Positions 8,037 to 17,945 of a stretch of DNA of 64,000 nucleotides are shown here, piece by piece (positions within the stretch are counted from its first letter, which is position 1; the number at the start of each line of letters is the position of its first letter). Position numbers and translations under genes: made by a program. Location of the stretch: assembly GCA_041402045.1 (NCBI GenBank), contig JAWKSZ010000001.1, positions 239,866-303,865 on the forward strand. The letters run 5' to 3'. The DNA comes from JAGQRJ01 sp041402045. Its GTDB lineage: Bacteria > Planctomycetota > J058. The notes under the pieces were generated by a model. That model did no database searches, was not told the origin of the DNA, and saw only the letters and a list, made by a program, of their open reading frames with translations.

Positions 8037-10674
8037 CTACGCCAGCGCGCGGTTGACGATCTCCCGGTGTCCTTGCTCAGCCCGTCGGCCCGCGATCCGC
8101 TCGAGCTGCTCGCGCTGCAGCGCCTGGCGCCGATCGAAGCTGCGTACTGCTGAATGCCCGCGCGAGCCGCGAAGCGACCTGAGGGTTCATGTGCGGTCGA
8201 CCTCGAGCACCTTGTCCCCGAGCAGGCGGTAGCCGCTGCCGTCCTTGGCGTGGAACCTGCACGAGGTTCCCGGCGGCGAAGGTCCCGAGCAGCGCGGCGC
8301 ACGCGGTTGCCCTTGAGCGGGTGCTGCCGTGCTCGCAGAGCGTGGCGACGGCGTCGGCGGTGCCGGGCAGGGTCGAGAGCGCCTGGAGGCTGAACCACTT
8401 GTCGAGGACCAGGGGTCGTCCTTCCAGCGGGTGTAGAAGAACTCGAGGCCTGGCGTGCTGCGGCACGTCGAGGCTGCAGAGGAGCATCAGCGCCGTCTGA
8501 GCGTCGGTCATGTTGTCGGCCCGGCCGAACTGGGCGTAGACCTGCTCCACGATCGCCGGGTCCTGGAGTGTAGAGAGGTAGCTCAGGCAGGCGTTCTTCA
8601 GCCGGCGATTCGCGATCGAGGTGGCGTCGTTCTGGTACGGCGCGCCGTCGTTCAGCCGGTCGTAGGTCGCCTGCAGGGTGGCGCGGTGGGCCTCGGCGAG
8701 CTGGCGCTTGGCGGCCTGGCGCGCGGCGTGGAGCGCGTCCACGTCGATCACCTGCATGTGCTGGGCGAGCTCGACCTCGCTCGGCAGGGCGAGGGCCAGG
8801 GCCTTGAGCGAGCCGTCGAGCTCGGGGTCCGCGAGGATCCGTCCCCAGGCCTCGACGAAGGTCGGGTCCAGGCGCTCCTGGCCCTGCGCGGCGTTCTCGA
8901 GGAGCAGGGTCCGGGCCAGGGTCTGGCCCGCGTCCCAGCGCGAGAAGCTGTCGGTGTCGTGGCCCATGAGGAACGCGAGCTGGCCGCGGTCGCGGGCGAA
9001 CTCGAGCTTGACCGGCGCCGAGAACCCGCGGAGCACCGAGGCCACCGGGCGCTGGTCGAGGCCCACGAAGGTCCAGGACTGAGTCTGCTCGCGCAGCTCG
9101 AGCACCGCGGTCCCGGTCCCCGAGCGCGGCTGCTGCTCGCCCTCGATCTGCAGGGGGAGCGAGCTCCCGTCGGCGCCCAGGAGCCCGACCGCCACCGGAA
9201 TGTGCAGCTCGCGCTGGTCCTGGGGCACGTCCTTGGCCCGCGGCGAGAGCGCCTGGGTGAGGGTCAGGGTGTAGCGCCCGCCGGCTGGGTCCCAGGCCTC
9301 CTCGACCTTGACCGTGGGCGTGCCCGGGGTCTGGTACCAGCGCCCGAACTGCTCGAGGTCGACCTTGTTGGCGTCGGCCATGGCCGCGCGGAAGTCGTCG
9401 CAGGTCACCGCCTGCCCGTCGTGACGCTCGAAGTAGAGGTCCATCCCCTTGCGGAAGCCGGCGCGTCCGAGGAGCGTCTCGTACATCCGCACGACCTCAG
9501 CGCCCTTCTGATAGACGGTCGCGGTGTAGAAGTTGTCCATGGAGACGTAGGACTCGGGGCGCACCGGGTGAGCCATGGGGCCGGCGTCCTCGAGGAACTG
9601 CCGCACCCGCAGGCCCTGCACGTCCTTGATCCGCTTGACCGCCGCCGAGGTCATGTCCGCGGTGAACCGCTGGTCGCGATAGACGGTCAGCCCCTCCTTG
9701 AGGGTCAACTGGAACCAGTCGCGGCAGGTGACCCGGTTGCCGGTCCAGTTGTGGAAGTACTCGTGCCCGATCACGCCCTCGATCCCCTCGTAGTCCTGAT
9801 CGGTGGCGGTGTCGGGGCGGGCCAGCACGTACTTCGAGTTGAACACGTTGAGGCCCTTGTTCTCCATGGCCCCCATGTTGAAGTCGTTGACGGCCACGAT
9901 CATGTAGACGTCGAGGTCATGCTCCAGCCCGTAGGTCTCCTCGTCCCAGCGCATGCTGCGGATCAAGGACTGCAGCGCGTAGTCGCAGCGGTCGAGGTTC
10001 TGGGGCTCGACCCAGATCTCGAGGGCGACCTCGCGCCCGCTCTTGGTGGTGAAGCGCCCCGCGTGGCAGCGCAGGTCCCCGGCGACCAGGGCGAACAGGT
10101 AGCTCGGCTTGGGGAACGGGTCCTCCCAGGTGACCCAGGTCTTGCCGTCCTCGGACGTCCCCTCGGCGACCTTGTTGCCGTTGCTGAGCATGACCGGGTA
10201 GCGCGAGGCGTCGGCCACGATCGTGGTGCGGTAGGTGGCCATGACGTCCGGCCGGTCGAGGAAGTAGGTGATCCGGCGGAAGCCGTGGGCCTCGCACTGG
10301 GTGCAGAAGTTCCCGCTGGTGCGGTAGAGCCCCGACAGAGAGAGGTTCTCCTGGGGCTTGATCCGCACGCGGGTGGTGAGGCTGAACACCGCCGGGACCT
10401 CGTGGATCGTGAGGCCCTCGGCGTCGACAGCGTAGGCGTCCGCGGCGAGGGGCGCGTCGTCGATCGCGACCTCGAGCAGCTCCAGGGTCTGCCCGTGCAG
10501 GCGCAGGGGCGGAGCGCCGTCGGCGGTGGGGGTGCGCTCCATGGCGAGCACCGCCTCGACCTCGGTCGCGTCCTCGCCGAGGTGGAAGGTCAACTCGACG
10601 GTGTGGATCGCGTAGTCCGGCGGGGTGTAGTCCAGGCGGTGGACGGGCTGCAGCGGGGTCTCGGTCGTGGTCAT
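8037..10674 (-). CDS. pepN: Aminopeptidase N (M1 family), frameshifted near its 3' end
   Basis: An E. coli-type PepN, a cytoplasmic zinc aminopeptidase that trims N-terminal residues from peptides. GAMENKGLNVFNSKYVLA is the substrate-anchoring exopeptidase motif, and HEYFHNWTGNRVTCRDWFQL with the following LKEGLTVYRDQ supplies the HExxH-18-E zinc ligands. ATG 10674 has GGAGG six bases upstream. Reading is clean to about 8460. After that, conserved pieces alternate between frames: LEFFYTRWKDDP, LVLDKWFSLQALSTLPG, GNRVR, AKDGSGYRLLGDKVLEVDR, MNPQVASRLARAFS, and finally EIVNRALA before TAG at 8039-8037. The reconstructed protein is about 879 residues, against 870 in E. coli. The retained 3' similarity suggests indel errors next to the repeat array rather than decay, but this is unproven. 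Confidence 0.92.
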
Positions 10675-10752
10675 GGCGCCTCCAGGCCGCGTACTAGAGC
10701 ACACGCGGGCGGAGTTGTCAGTCCACGGTTCCGAAGCGGAGTCGCGCCGCGC

Positions 10753-11976
<1,224 letters not shown>

Positions 11977-12159
11977 GAGGGTGCCCTCCACTGAGCAGAG
12001 GGACCCATTGCAAACCCAAGGCCCGGGCTAACTCCTTGTCTCATGGTGAGAGGGGGGAGAAGGCCCCCCGGGGGGCACGGGCCGCCTCGGGGGGCAGAAG
12101 CCCCTCAACGCCAACGCCTTGCAGTGCACTGCGCAGCGCAGTGGGTCGCCTGTGGGCGG

Positions 12160-12657
12160 CTACGCGCCGTAGCCTGGCTCGGGCGGCGCGTGCCGAGCGG
12201 CCCCGCGGCGGGCGAGGTAGGCCTGACGCTGATCGATCGCCTGCCGGCGCTCGAGGACCTTCATGCCCCCGACCCCTGCGCCCAGGATCACGAGGATCAT
12301 GAGCCCCGTGGGGAAGCGCACCGAGAACGGCGGGGAGGCGGCGTAGCCCAGGCACTCCGTCGCCTGCTGTTCGTCGATCTCCCAGTAGTTGTCGCGGCCG
12401 TCGTAGAGCACGTATTTGCCGTCCCAGGTCCAAAGCTTCAGCCAGAAGATCCCGAAGTGGGAGTGCAAGTAGCCAACCTTCAAGCCGCCAGAGCCCGTGA
12501 TCTCGGTCAACATGGGCACCCTGTCCGCGGTGGGCGCCCCGACCTCGGCCACGTCCTCGCCGTGAGTAATCAGAAAGGGAATCCCTCGCTTGGCCTCCGC
12601 CACCTCGGGGAGCGCGCCCACCAGGCACGCCACGATCACGATCCACTTGATCCCCAC
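12160..12657 (-). CDS. Uncharacterised secreted/membrane protein
   Basis: A 165-residue protein from GTG 12657, with GAGGTG upstream. An N-terminal signal sequence (IKWIVIVACLVGALPEVAEA) is followed by AKRGIPFLITHGEDVAEVG and by an aromatic-rich region (YLHSHFGIFWLKLWTWDGKY). One C-terminal span follows (FPTGLMILVILGAGVGG), with a basic tail facing the cytoplasm. I do not recognise a characterised family; similar small proteins with the GEDVAEVG and FGIFWLKLWTW features seem to occur in other high-GC Gram-negatives, from memory. It is divergent from the YjfI-like gene over about 156 bp that could hold promoters for both. Confidence 0.7.
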   Translation of the reverse strand: MGIKWIVIVACLVGALPEVAEAKRGIPFLITHGEDVAEVGAPTADRVPMLTEITGSGGLKVGYLHSHFGIFWLKLWTWDGKYVLYDGRDNYWEIDEQQATECLGYAASPPFSVRFPTGLMILVILGAGVGGMKVLERRQAIDQRQAYLARRGAARHAPPEPGYGA

Positions 12658-12813
12658 TGTGCACCTCTTGAACTTCCTTGAACATGCAGCCTGGCGAGGC
12701 CGGCGAGCGTACGCAAGCCGAGGCCCAGGCCTGGTCCGGTTGCCCTCCCCCAGCGCCCTTGCTAAGTTCGCGCCTCCGCCGCAGGGCGGGAGCACCTCAG
12801 CAGCAGGAGAGCC

Positions 12814-13227
12814 ATGGCAACCACCGACGTGAGCGCCCAGGGCGTCAAGAACATCATCAAACAGCTCGGCTACGAGATCCTCGGCGACCACGGCGACGTG
12901 TTCACGATCGCGGGCTCGAGCGGGGTCAAGATCTTGTGCGCGGTCGAGGAGAGCATCCTCAACGTGACCCTGCCCCTGGTGACCGTGCCCCAGAGCGCGA
13001 TCACCCACAAGGTGGCCCTGGACATGCTGCGCAGCGACAACGGGATCTCGACCTCGCACATCGAGCTGATCGAGCGCCCCGGCGACAAGTACAACGTCGC
13101 GCTCATGAACTACTGCAAGCTGCAGGAGCTGGGCGCCGACGACACCGACGACATCGAGACCGCGATCGAGTTCATCGAGCTCGACGCGGTCAAGGCGCGC
13201 GGCCTCTTGGCCGGCCTGGAAAGCTAA
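12814..13227 (+). CDS. YjfI-like (DUF2170-type) small protein, first gene of a PspA operon
   Basis: A 137-residue soluble protein with CAGGAGA before its ATG. The pattern (EESILNVTLPLV strand, a middle helix LDMLRSDNGIS, and an acidic C-terminal helix DIETAIEFIELDAVKARGLL) resembles E. coli YjfI, which is encoded directly before the PspA paralogue YjfJ. Sequence identity is clearly low, and a YbjN-like fold is the alternative. The next gene, pspA-like, starts 11 bp after its stop and DUF4178 follows, so the set matches the yjfI-yjfJ-yjfK order. Its role in that cluster is unknown; adaptor or chaperone function for the PspA scaffold is inference. Confidence 0.6.
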   Translation: MATTDVSAQGVKNIIKQLGYEILGDHGDVFTIAGSSGVKILCAVEESILNVTLPLVTVPQSAITHKVALDMLRSDNGISTSHIELIERPGDKYNVALMNYCKLQELGADDTDDIETAIEFIELDAVKARGLLAGLES

Positions 13228-13238
13228 GGGGGAGCGAC

Positions 13239-13952
13239 GTGGGAATCTTCGACTGGTTCAGCGGACCCAAGGACGAGCGCGAGCAACGGATCGCGGAGGG
13301 CAAGCGCCAAGAGCGCCTGGACAAGATGGAGGAGGCCAACTTCGAGGTCGTGGTCAAGCAGTCGATCCGCGACATGAAGGCCGACCTGCGCAAGCTGGTG
13401 AACGCCTCCGCGGACGCCGTGGCCAACAACACCCGGCTCATGCGTCAGCACGAGAAGCTCGAGACCCAGGCCAACGACTGGAAGGACAAGGCCCGCAAGG
13501 CGCTGCAGGGCGGCCGCGAGGACCTCGCCAAGCGCGCGCTGGTCAAGGCCAACGAGTTCGGCAAGGAAGCCGCGACCCTCGGCCCTCAGGTCGACGGCGC
13601 CAAGCAGACCGCCGAGGCGATCAAGACCAAGATCCAGCGGCTGAAGGACAAGATCCGTGAGGCCGAGCGCACCTCGGCCACGCTGATCGCGCGCAAGAAC
13701 GCGGCCCAGGCCCAGAAGAAGGTCGCCGCGGCCCTCGCGGACCTGGGCGACGGCGACAACGCGTTCTCGACCCTCAAGCGGCTCGAGACCTCGGTCGAGA
13801 AGGACGAGGCCATGGCCATCGCCTTCGACGCCCTGGCCGACGGCGGCGGCGACGACTCCGAGCTGGAGAAGGAGCTGCTGATGCTGGGCATGGAGGGCGA
13901 CAGCGGGGTCGACGACGACCTGGCCGCGCTCAAGGCCGAGCTCGAGGGTTAG
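13239..13952 (+). CDS. PspA/IM30 (YjfJ-type) membrane-remodelling protein
   Basis: A 237-residue protein beginning GTG GGA ATC TTC GAC TGG, the typical PspA-family opening (MGIFDWFSG), with GGGGGAG upstream. Nearly the whole chain is charged coiled coil (EVVVKQSIRDMKADLRKLV, AQANDWKDKARKAL-type heptads), as in ESCRT-III-related PspA proteins that coat and stabilise the inner membrane. The C-terminal 40 residues are acidic (DALADGGGDDSELEKEL). No sigma-54 activator gene pspF or pspBC is nearby, so regulation differs from the E. coli psp operon. It lies within a three-gene operon between the YjfI-like gene and DUF4178. Confidence 0.85.
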   Translation: MGIFDWFSGPKDEREQRIAEGKRQERLDKMEEANFEVVVKQSIRDMKADLRKLVNASADAVANNTRLMRQHEKLETQANDWKDKARKALQGGREDLAKRALVKANEFGKEAATLGPQVDGAKQTAEAIKTKIQRLKDKIREAERTSATLIARKNAAQAQKKVAAALADLGDGDNAFSTLKRLETSVEKDEAMAIAFDALADGGGDDSELEKELLMLGMEGDSGVDDDLAALKAELEG

Positions 13953-13955
13953 GCC

Positions 13956-14633
13956 ATGTCGTTCGCGCTGATCCTGCTCCTGATCGTGGCCGCGGTCGGC
14001 ACCGTCGGCGTCGGGGTCGGCGTGGTCGTGCTCAAGGCGGCCAGCGGCAACAAGCAGCTCGGCGCCGCGCCGGCGCCGAAGCAGATCGGCGCCGGCGGCC
14101 TCGCCGACGACGACGTGCTCGACGCCACGGTCAAGGACCTCAAGCGCGGCGCGCTGATCGAGGTCACCGGCTTCGGCGACTCCTTCGAGGACGTGCAGCT
14201 CGAGGTCGAGGCCTTCACCCGCTACTCCCGCGCCCGGGACGAGTGGTTCGAGCTGGCCTCGACCTACGCCGGGCGCCCGGTGGCGCTGGTGTGGGACGAG
14301 GAGCGCGGCCCGCTCCGGCTCTGGGCCTACAAGGCTCGGCGCCAGGGCGACCTCGCAGACTTCGGGCTGACCCCGGACACCGTCGAGGGCCTGGCCCAAG
14401 GTCAGACCGTCGACGTGGGCGGCGAGGCCTACACCGTCGACGACGTGGGCAAGACCCTCAGCCACAAGGACGGGACCGGCTTCGGCAAGGAGCACCGCAC
14501 CTGGGAGCTGCTCTCGCCCGACAAGAAGACCCAGCTCTGGATCGAGCAGTGGGGCGACGAGGCCCACCAGGTGAGCAAGGGCGAGCTGATCGACCCCGAC
14601 GCCGTCACGATCTACCGCTCCAAGGGCAAGTAG
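13956..14633 (+). CDS. DUF4178 membrane-anchored protein
   Basis: 225 residues; ATG three bases after the pspA-like stop, with GAGGG inside the end of that gene. An N-terminal span (LILLLIVAAVGTVGVGVGVVVL) is followed by an Ala/Gly/Pro linker and two DUF4178-like beta domains. The first is around LKRGALIEVTGFGDSFEDVQLEVEAF and the second around GEAYTVDDVGKTLSHKDGTG, ending WELLSPDKKTQLWIEQWGDE. DUF4178 proteins recur next to PspA, DUF350 and polyamine-synthase-like genes in envelope-stress clusters. A membrane-bound partner of the PspA-like protein is the natural reading, but no biochemical role is established. Confidence 0.8.
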   Translation: MSFALILLLIVAAVGTVGVGVGVVVLKAASGNKQLGAAPAPKQIGAGGLADDDVLDATVKDLKRGALIEVTGFGDSFEDVQLEVEAFTRYSRARDEWFELASTYAGRPVALVWDEERGPLRLWAYKARRQGDLADFGLTPDTVEGLAQGQTVDVGGEAYTVDDVGKTLSHKDGTGFGKEHRTWELLSPDKKTQLWIEQWGDEAHQVSKGELIDPDAVTIYRSKGK

Positions 14634-14728
14634 CGGGACGTGCGCGCTCCAGGAGGCTCGCCAGGGCGAGCGGGGCGCGACCTCGGGAGCGGCAAGAGCG
14701 CGAGCCTCCTGGAGCGCGCTCGTCCCGC
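14633..14728. repeat. Long inverted repeat after the DUF4178 gene
   Basis: The arms GCGGGACGTGCGCGCTCCAG/GAGGCTCGC (14633-14661) and their complement (14700-14728) match over 29 bp with a single mismatch, around a 38-base GC-rich loop. The left arm starts inside the stop codon of the DUF4178 gene. There is no T-tract after it, so a classical intrinsic terminator is not clear. A small palindromic mobile element or an mRNA 3'-stabilising stem is equally possible. Confidence 0.85.
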
Positions 14729-14733
14729 TTCCT

Positions 14734-14892
14734 AGTGCTGCACGTCAGAAGTTCCGGTACATCTCGCTTGCCCTCGCCGCCCCTGGCTGTGTTGTTCGTC
14801 GGTCACAATGGCCCGCATTGCTCCCTCCTCACGCCTCGCCAGGGACGACGATTGCTGCGCGACCTGTACCGAAACTTCTGACGCACAGCACT
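14734..14892. mobile_element. MITE-like element or insertion sequence remnant with 28-bp terminal inverted repeats
   Basis: A 159-bp unit bounded by AGTGCTGCACGTCAGAAGTT... on the left and its complement on the right; the 28-bp ends differ at only three positions. There is no ORF of useful size and no transposase in the window, so it would need a transposase in trans. No clear target-site duplication is visible. It sits just 5 bp from the previous palindrome and beyond the 3' end of the J-domain gene. The interval 14634-14944 contains nothing else. Confidence 0.75.
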
Positions 14893-14944
14893 CGGCTCCG
14901 CGGCCCGAGGACGTTCCATGGGGGTCGGCTTCGCTGACTCCCGA

Positions 14945-15322
14945 CTACTCCGCGCCGAGGTCCTTGCGCACGATCCGGTAGGCCTCGGTGAGCTGCGCCG
15001 CGACCTTGGTCGCGATCGCCTCCTTGCGAGGATCCCCCTGGTGTCGGTCGGGGTGGTACTTGGCCATGAGCTTGCGCCAGGCGCGCTTGGCCTCGTCCAC
15101 GGTCACCGGCGGGGTGAGCTCGAGGTTCGAGTAGGCCTTGGAGACCTCGTCCTGGGCCGAGGGCGCGCGGTCCGCGGCGCTCTTGAAGTCCTTGGGGTCG
15201 AACCCGCCCTGGCGCAGGATCTCGTCGGGGTCGAGGTCGGCGTCGTCGTCGCCGAACGCGCCGAGCTTGGCGTTCAGCTTCGCCCGCAGAATGTTCTCCA
15301 GGCGCTTGAAGTAGTCGCTCAC
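14945..15322 (-). CDS. Small J-domain protein (DnaJ-like co-chaperone)
   Basis: A 125-residue protein from GTG 15322, with GAGAGGAG upstream. The C-terminal 65 residues form a J domain: helix II VDEAKRAWRKLMAKY leads into HPD at residues 90-92 and then helix III (KEAIATKVAAQLTEAYRIV). The HPD tripeptide stimulates the ATPase of DnaK-type Hsp70s. The N-terminal 55 residues are helical and acidic (KLGAFGDDDADLDPDEILRQ), with no zinc finger or substrate-binding domains, so it is a specialised J protein rather than DnaJ itself. Its partner and client are unknown. It follows the nadR gene on the same strand by 43 bp. Confidence 0.85.
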   Translation of the reverse strand: MSDYFKRLENILRAKLNAKLGAFGDDDADLDPDEILRQGGFDPKDFKSAADRAPSAQDEVSKAYSNLELTPPVTVDEAKRAWRKLMAKYHPDRHQGDPRKEAIATKVAAQLTEAYRIVRKDLGAE

Positions 15323-15365
15323 GGCGCGCTCCTCTCGGGCAGTCCACCACAGGCCTCGCGGCCGG

Positions 15366-16364
15366 TCAACCGCTCAGGGTGTAGGGGTCGCGCAGCGGCG
15401 CGAATCGGCGCAGCGGCGCCGCGGCCTCGAGGGCCGCCGCCAGCCGCGCCTCGGGAGGCCCGCCGACCCGCCGCCATGGCACCCCGCTGGCCTCGAGGGC
15501 CTCGGCGAACCAGGCGTGCATGTCGGCGCGGAAGGCCTCGCTCTCCCGGGTCCCGTCCTGCACGAAGCCGAAGTCGGGCTCGGTCAGCAGGTAGAGCGCG
15601 GGCGGCCGCGCGCGGGCCAGGGCCTCGACCGCCGGCGCGGGCGCGCCCAGGTAGCGCCGGGCCCACACCGCGGTGGCCAGGGGGTCCGTGTCGCACACGA
15701 GCACCCGCTCGGCGCGCCGGGCGAGGGCGTCCTCGAGCTCCGCCTGCCCGCGCGCGATCCGCAGGAACTCGTCGGGGGTCCAGCGCTCGGGCGCGGGACC
15801 GCTCTGGCGGCCCTCCCAGTAGACCCGGCCCCACTCCGGGACCCAGGGGGTGCCGAGGGCCTCGGCCAGGGCGCGGGCGAGGGTCGTGGTCCCGCTGGAC
15901 TCGACCCCGAGCACGACCACCCGCCGCGCGAAGGTGGCCTTGGCGGGGGGGGTGAGGAAGCGCCACCCCGCCCCGAGGTCCGCGCGCAGCGCCGTCCCCG
16001 AGGTCGGGACCGCGTCGCGGGCGGGATCGATCGCGACGTGGGTCGCGCCCAGGGCTCGGGCCCAGGCCTCGCCGTAGGCCTCGGAGGTGAAGGCCAGCTC
16101 GGGGCGGCGCCCGCCGAGGAGCTCCAGGGTCCGCCGCGCCCAGGGCTCCGGGGCCTCGGGCAAGTCCTCCTCGGTGAGCAACACCTCCGCCTCGGGGAAC
16201 AGCTCCTGGATCCAGGCCGCGCGCAGGGGCCCCGGGAGCTCCTGCCCGGGGAGGTGCCCGACCACGACCGCCAGCCGCGCGCAGCGCCGCGACGCCTCGC
16301 GCAGGAGGTGCGCGTGTCCCTGGTGCAGCGGGTAGAACTTGCCCACCGTGACCCCCAGGCTCAC
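15366..16364 (-). CDS. nadR: NadR-like NMN adenylyltransferase/nicotinamide riboside kinase
   Basis: A bifunctional NAD salvage enzyme of 332 residues, from a GTG that overlaps the pnuC stop (GTGA). The N-terminal nucleotidyltransferase domain (1-165) carries GKFYPLHQGHAHLL, the HxGH-type ATP site for making NAD from NMN. The C-terminal domain starts with VVVLGVESSGTTTLARALAE, a P-loop of the NadR kinase type that would phosphorylate nicotinamide riboside, and continues with LVCDTDPLATAVW and a D/E-rich lid. There is no N-terminal helix-turn-helix, so unlike enterobacterial NadR it is not a repressor. Direct coupling to PnuC fits uptake followed by phosphorylation of nicotinamide riboside. 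Confidence 0.9.
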   Translation of the reverse strand: MSLGVTVGKFYPLHQGHAHLLREASRRCARLAVVVGHLPGQELPGPLRAAWIQELFPEAEVLLTEEDLPEAPEPWARRTLELLGGRRPELAFTSEAYGEAWARALGATHVAIDPARDAVPTSGTALRADLGAGWRFLTPPAKATFARRVVVLGVESSGTTTLARALAEALGTPWVPEWGRVYWEGRQSGPAPERWTPDEFLRIARGQAELEDALARRAERVLVCDTDPLATAVWARRYLGAPAPAVEALARARPPALYLLTEPDFGFVQDGTRESEAFRADMHAWFAEALEASGVPWRRVGGPPEARLAAALEAAAPLRRFAPLRDPYTLSG

Positions 16365-17080
16365 GGCGCGGGGCCTCGGGTCTGCTCCCGGTAGAGCCGC
16401 CGGAAGCGCAGCATGCCCTGCACCGCGAGCACCCAGAACAGGGCGTAGAGCGCCGCGGTCAGCGACAGCCCGCGGGTGAAGTAGAGCGGGACGTAGATCG
16501 CGTCCACCGCGACCCAGAGGTACCAGCTCTCGACGTAGCGCCCCATGAGGTAGAGGTGCGCGGTCACCGAGACCACGGTGGTGAAGGCGTCGACCGCGGG
16601 CACGGCGCCCCGGGCCTGGGCCAGGACCCAGGTCAGCGCGGCGCTGGCCGCGACCACCGCCAGCGCCGTCCAGCCCAGGGTCGCGGGCTGCACCCGCCCC
16701 ACCGGGCGCTCCTCGTGAGCCGGGCCGCCCCGGGCCCAGATCCAGATCGCCTGCAGGCTGGTCACGAAGTAGAAGCACTGGAGCCCGACCTCGCCGTAGA
16801 GCTGGGCCTCCCAGAACACCCAGGCGTAGAGCGCCACCCCGACGAGCCCCACGATCCAGCCCAGGGGGTTGTTGCGCGCGAGCAGCCACACGCTCCAGGC
16901 CAGGGAGACCGCGCCCCAGGCCTCGTTGTGGCTGGTCTGCACCCGCAGCCACTCGGGGTAGAGCGGGAAGGCCAGGATCGCCGCGCTGGCGAGCACGAGG
17001 AGCGCGGCCTCGATCCACACGCCCAGGTCCGGGAGCTGGGCGAACTCGGGGGGCTGCTCCGGGGTCGACGGGTCGCTCAT
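16361..17080 (-). CDS. pnuC: PnuC nicotinamide riboside/mononucleotide transporter
   Basis: A 239-residue inner-membrane protein with about seven spans. Diagnostic PnuC segments are NNPLGWIVGLVGVALYAWVFWEAQLYGEVGLQCFY (cut at the span ends) and YVESWYLWVAVDAIYVPLYF, with the conserved Trp/Asn/Tyr set that binds the substrate. PnuC imports nicotinamide riboside by facilitated diffusion, trapped by the kinase of the next gene, nadR, whose start overlaps its stop. It begins 4 bp after the stop of the FGE-fold gene, so it belongs to the same long transcript. No NAD-sensing riboswitch could be recognised upstream. Confidence 0.92.
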   Translation of the reverse strand: MSDPSTPEQPPEFAQLPDLGVWIEAALLVLASAAILAFPLYPEWLRVQTSHNEAWGAVSLAWSVWLLARNNPLGWIVGLVGVALYAWVFWEAQLYGEVGLQCFYFVTSLQAIWIWARGGPAHEERPVGRVQPATLGWTALAVVAASAALTWVLAQARGAVPAVDAFTTVVSVTAHLYLMGRYVESWYLWVAVDAIYVPLYFTRGLSLTAALYALFWVLAVQGMLRFRRLYREQTRGPAP

Positions 17081-17084
17081 GGGC

Positions 17085-17945
17085 TCAGCGGGGCTCGAGG
17101 ACGACGCGGAAGGCGATCCCGCCCTCGTGGCGCACGGTGCGCTGGTCGCGCCGCCCGCCCACGGTGAAGCTCCCGGTGGCGTTCGCGGCGTCGCGGTAGA
17201 GCGGGTAGACGTCCGGGGGCAGGCTGGCCACGCCCCGCACGCAGAACTGCCCGTCGCCCTCGCTCGGGCCCTGGGGATCGAACCGCGGACCCTCGGCGTA
17301 GGCGGTCGGGGCGTAGGGGTCGCGGATCCACTCCACGGTGATCCCGCGCTCGACGCCGTAGATCGAGGTCGCGTCGGAGCGGAGCAGGGTCGAGCGCAGC
17401 CCGCGCTCCCACTGCGCTTCGGTCGGCAGCCGCAGCCGGCCGTCGGGCAGCCCGGCCGCCTCGAGCGCGTCCTGGAGGAAGTCCACGCACTCCAAGGCCT
17501 TCGCGCGGTCCGCGGTGAACGGGTGCCGCGCGTACCAGCCGCGAGGGTCCTCCTCGATCGCGCGCCGGAAGTTGGGGTGGAAGCGGGGGTCGTCCTTCAG
17601 CGCGCGGAAGGTGACGGGGATCTGCGAGATCCAGTAGCCGCTCAGCCGCACCAGGTGCGCCGGGGAGCAGTCCGCGTCGAACCCCTCGATCCCCATGACG
17701 AAGGGGCCCGCGGGGACGTAGCGCAGGCTCAGCCCTTCGAGCTCCAGGCGTCGGCCCGCGAGCTCCTGGCCGAGCTCCTGCTCCAGGTCCTCAGCGCCCA
17801 GGCGCCAGGCGAGGTCCAGGGCGCTCAGCGCCTGCTCAGGGAAGCCCGAGCGGCGCAGGAGCGCGGCCTGCTGGCGCAGCAGCTCGAGGTCGTCGGGGGT
17901 CTCGGCCAGGGCACGCTCGACCTCCCGCAGCTCGGCGTCGCTCAC
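17085..17945 (-). CDS. FGE-sulfatase-fold (SUMF1/EgtB/PvdO-like) protein
   Basis: A 286-residue protein from a GTG overlapping the radical SAM stop. After a helical, repeat-like N-terminus (about 1-70), the C-type-lectin-like fold of the formylglycine-generating enzyme family is seen: FVMGIEGFDADCSPAHLVRLSGYWISQIPVT, then LRLPTEAQWERGLRS and a final RHEGGIAFRVVLEP, the family's closing GFR-like strand. The two C-terminal copper-binding cysteines of true FGE are not evident, so sulfatase activation is unlikely. The fold is also used by enzymes that modify peptides or small thiols, and here it is coupled to a radical SAM enzyme. Confidence 0.8.
   Translation of the reverse strand: MSDAELREVERALAETPDDLELLRQQAALLRRSGFPEQALSALDLAWRLGAEDLEQELGQELAGRRLELEGLSLRYVPAGPFVMGIEGFDADCSPAHLVRLSGYWISQIPVTFRALKDDPRFHPNFRRAIEEDPRGWYARHPFTADRAKALECVDFLQDALEAAGLPDGRLRLPTEAQWERGLRSTLLRSDATSIYGVERGITVEWIRDPYAPTAYAEGPRFDPQGPSEGDGQFCVRGVASLPPDVYPLYRDAANATGSFTVGGRRDQRTVRHEGGIAFRVVLEPR

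Noticed and set aside
6271..8039. Diversity-generating retroelement
   Set aside because: The Avd-like similarity suggested it, but there is no reverse transcriptase, template repeat or C-type-lectin target nearby. The FGE-fold gene at 17085 is 10 kb away and shows no variable repeat.
7085..8398. Long minus-strand ORFs encoding LLVAGCW repeats, seemingly hydrophobic Cys-rich proteins
   Set aside because: They are translations of the period-7 array in all frames, extend across unrelated sequence at both ends and have no start signals.
17085..17945. True formylglycine-generating enzyme for sulfatases
   Set aside because: The copper-binding cysteine pair is not evident and no sulfatase gene is in the window.
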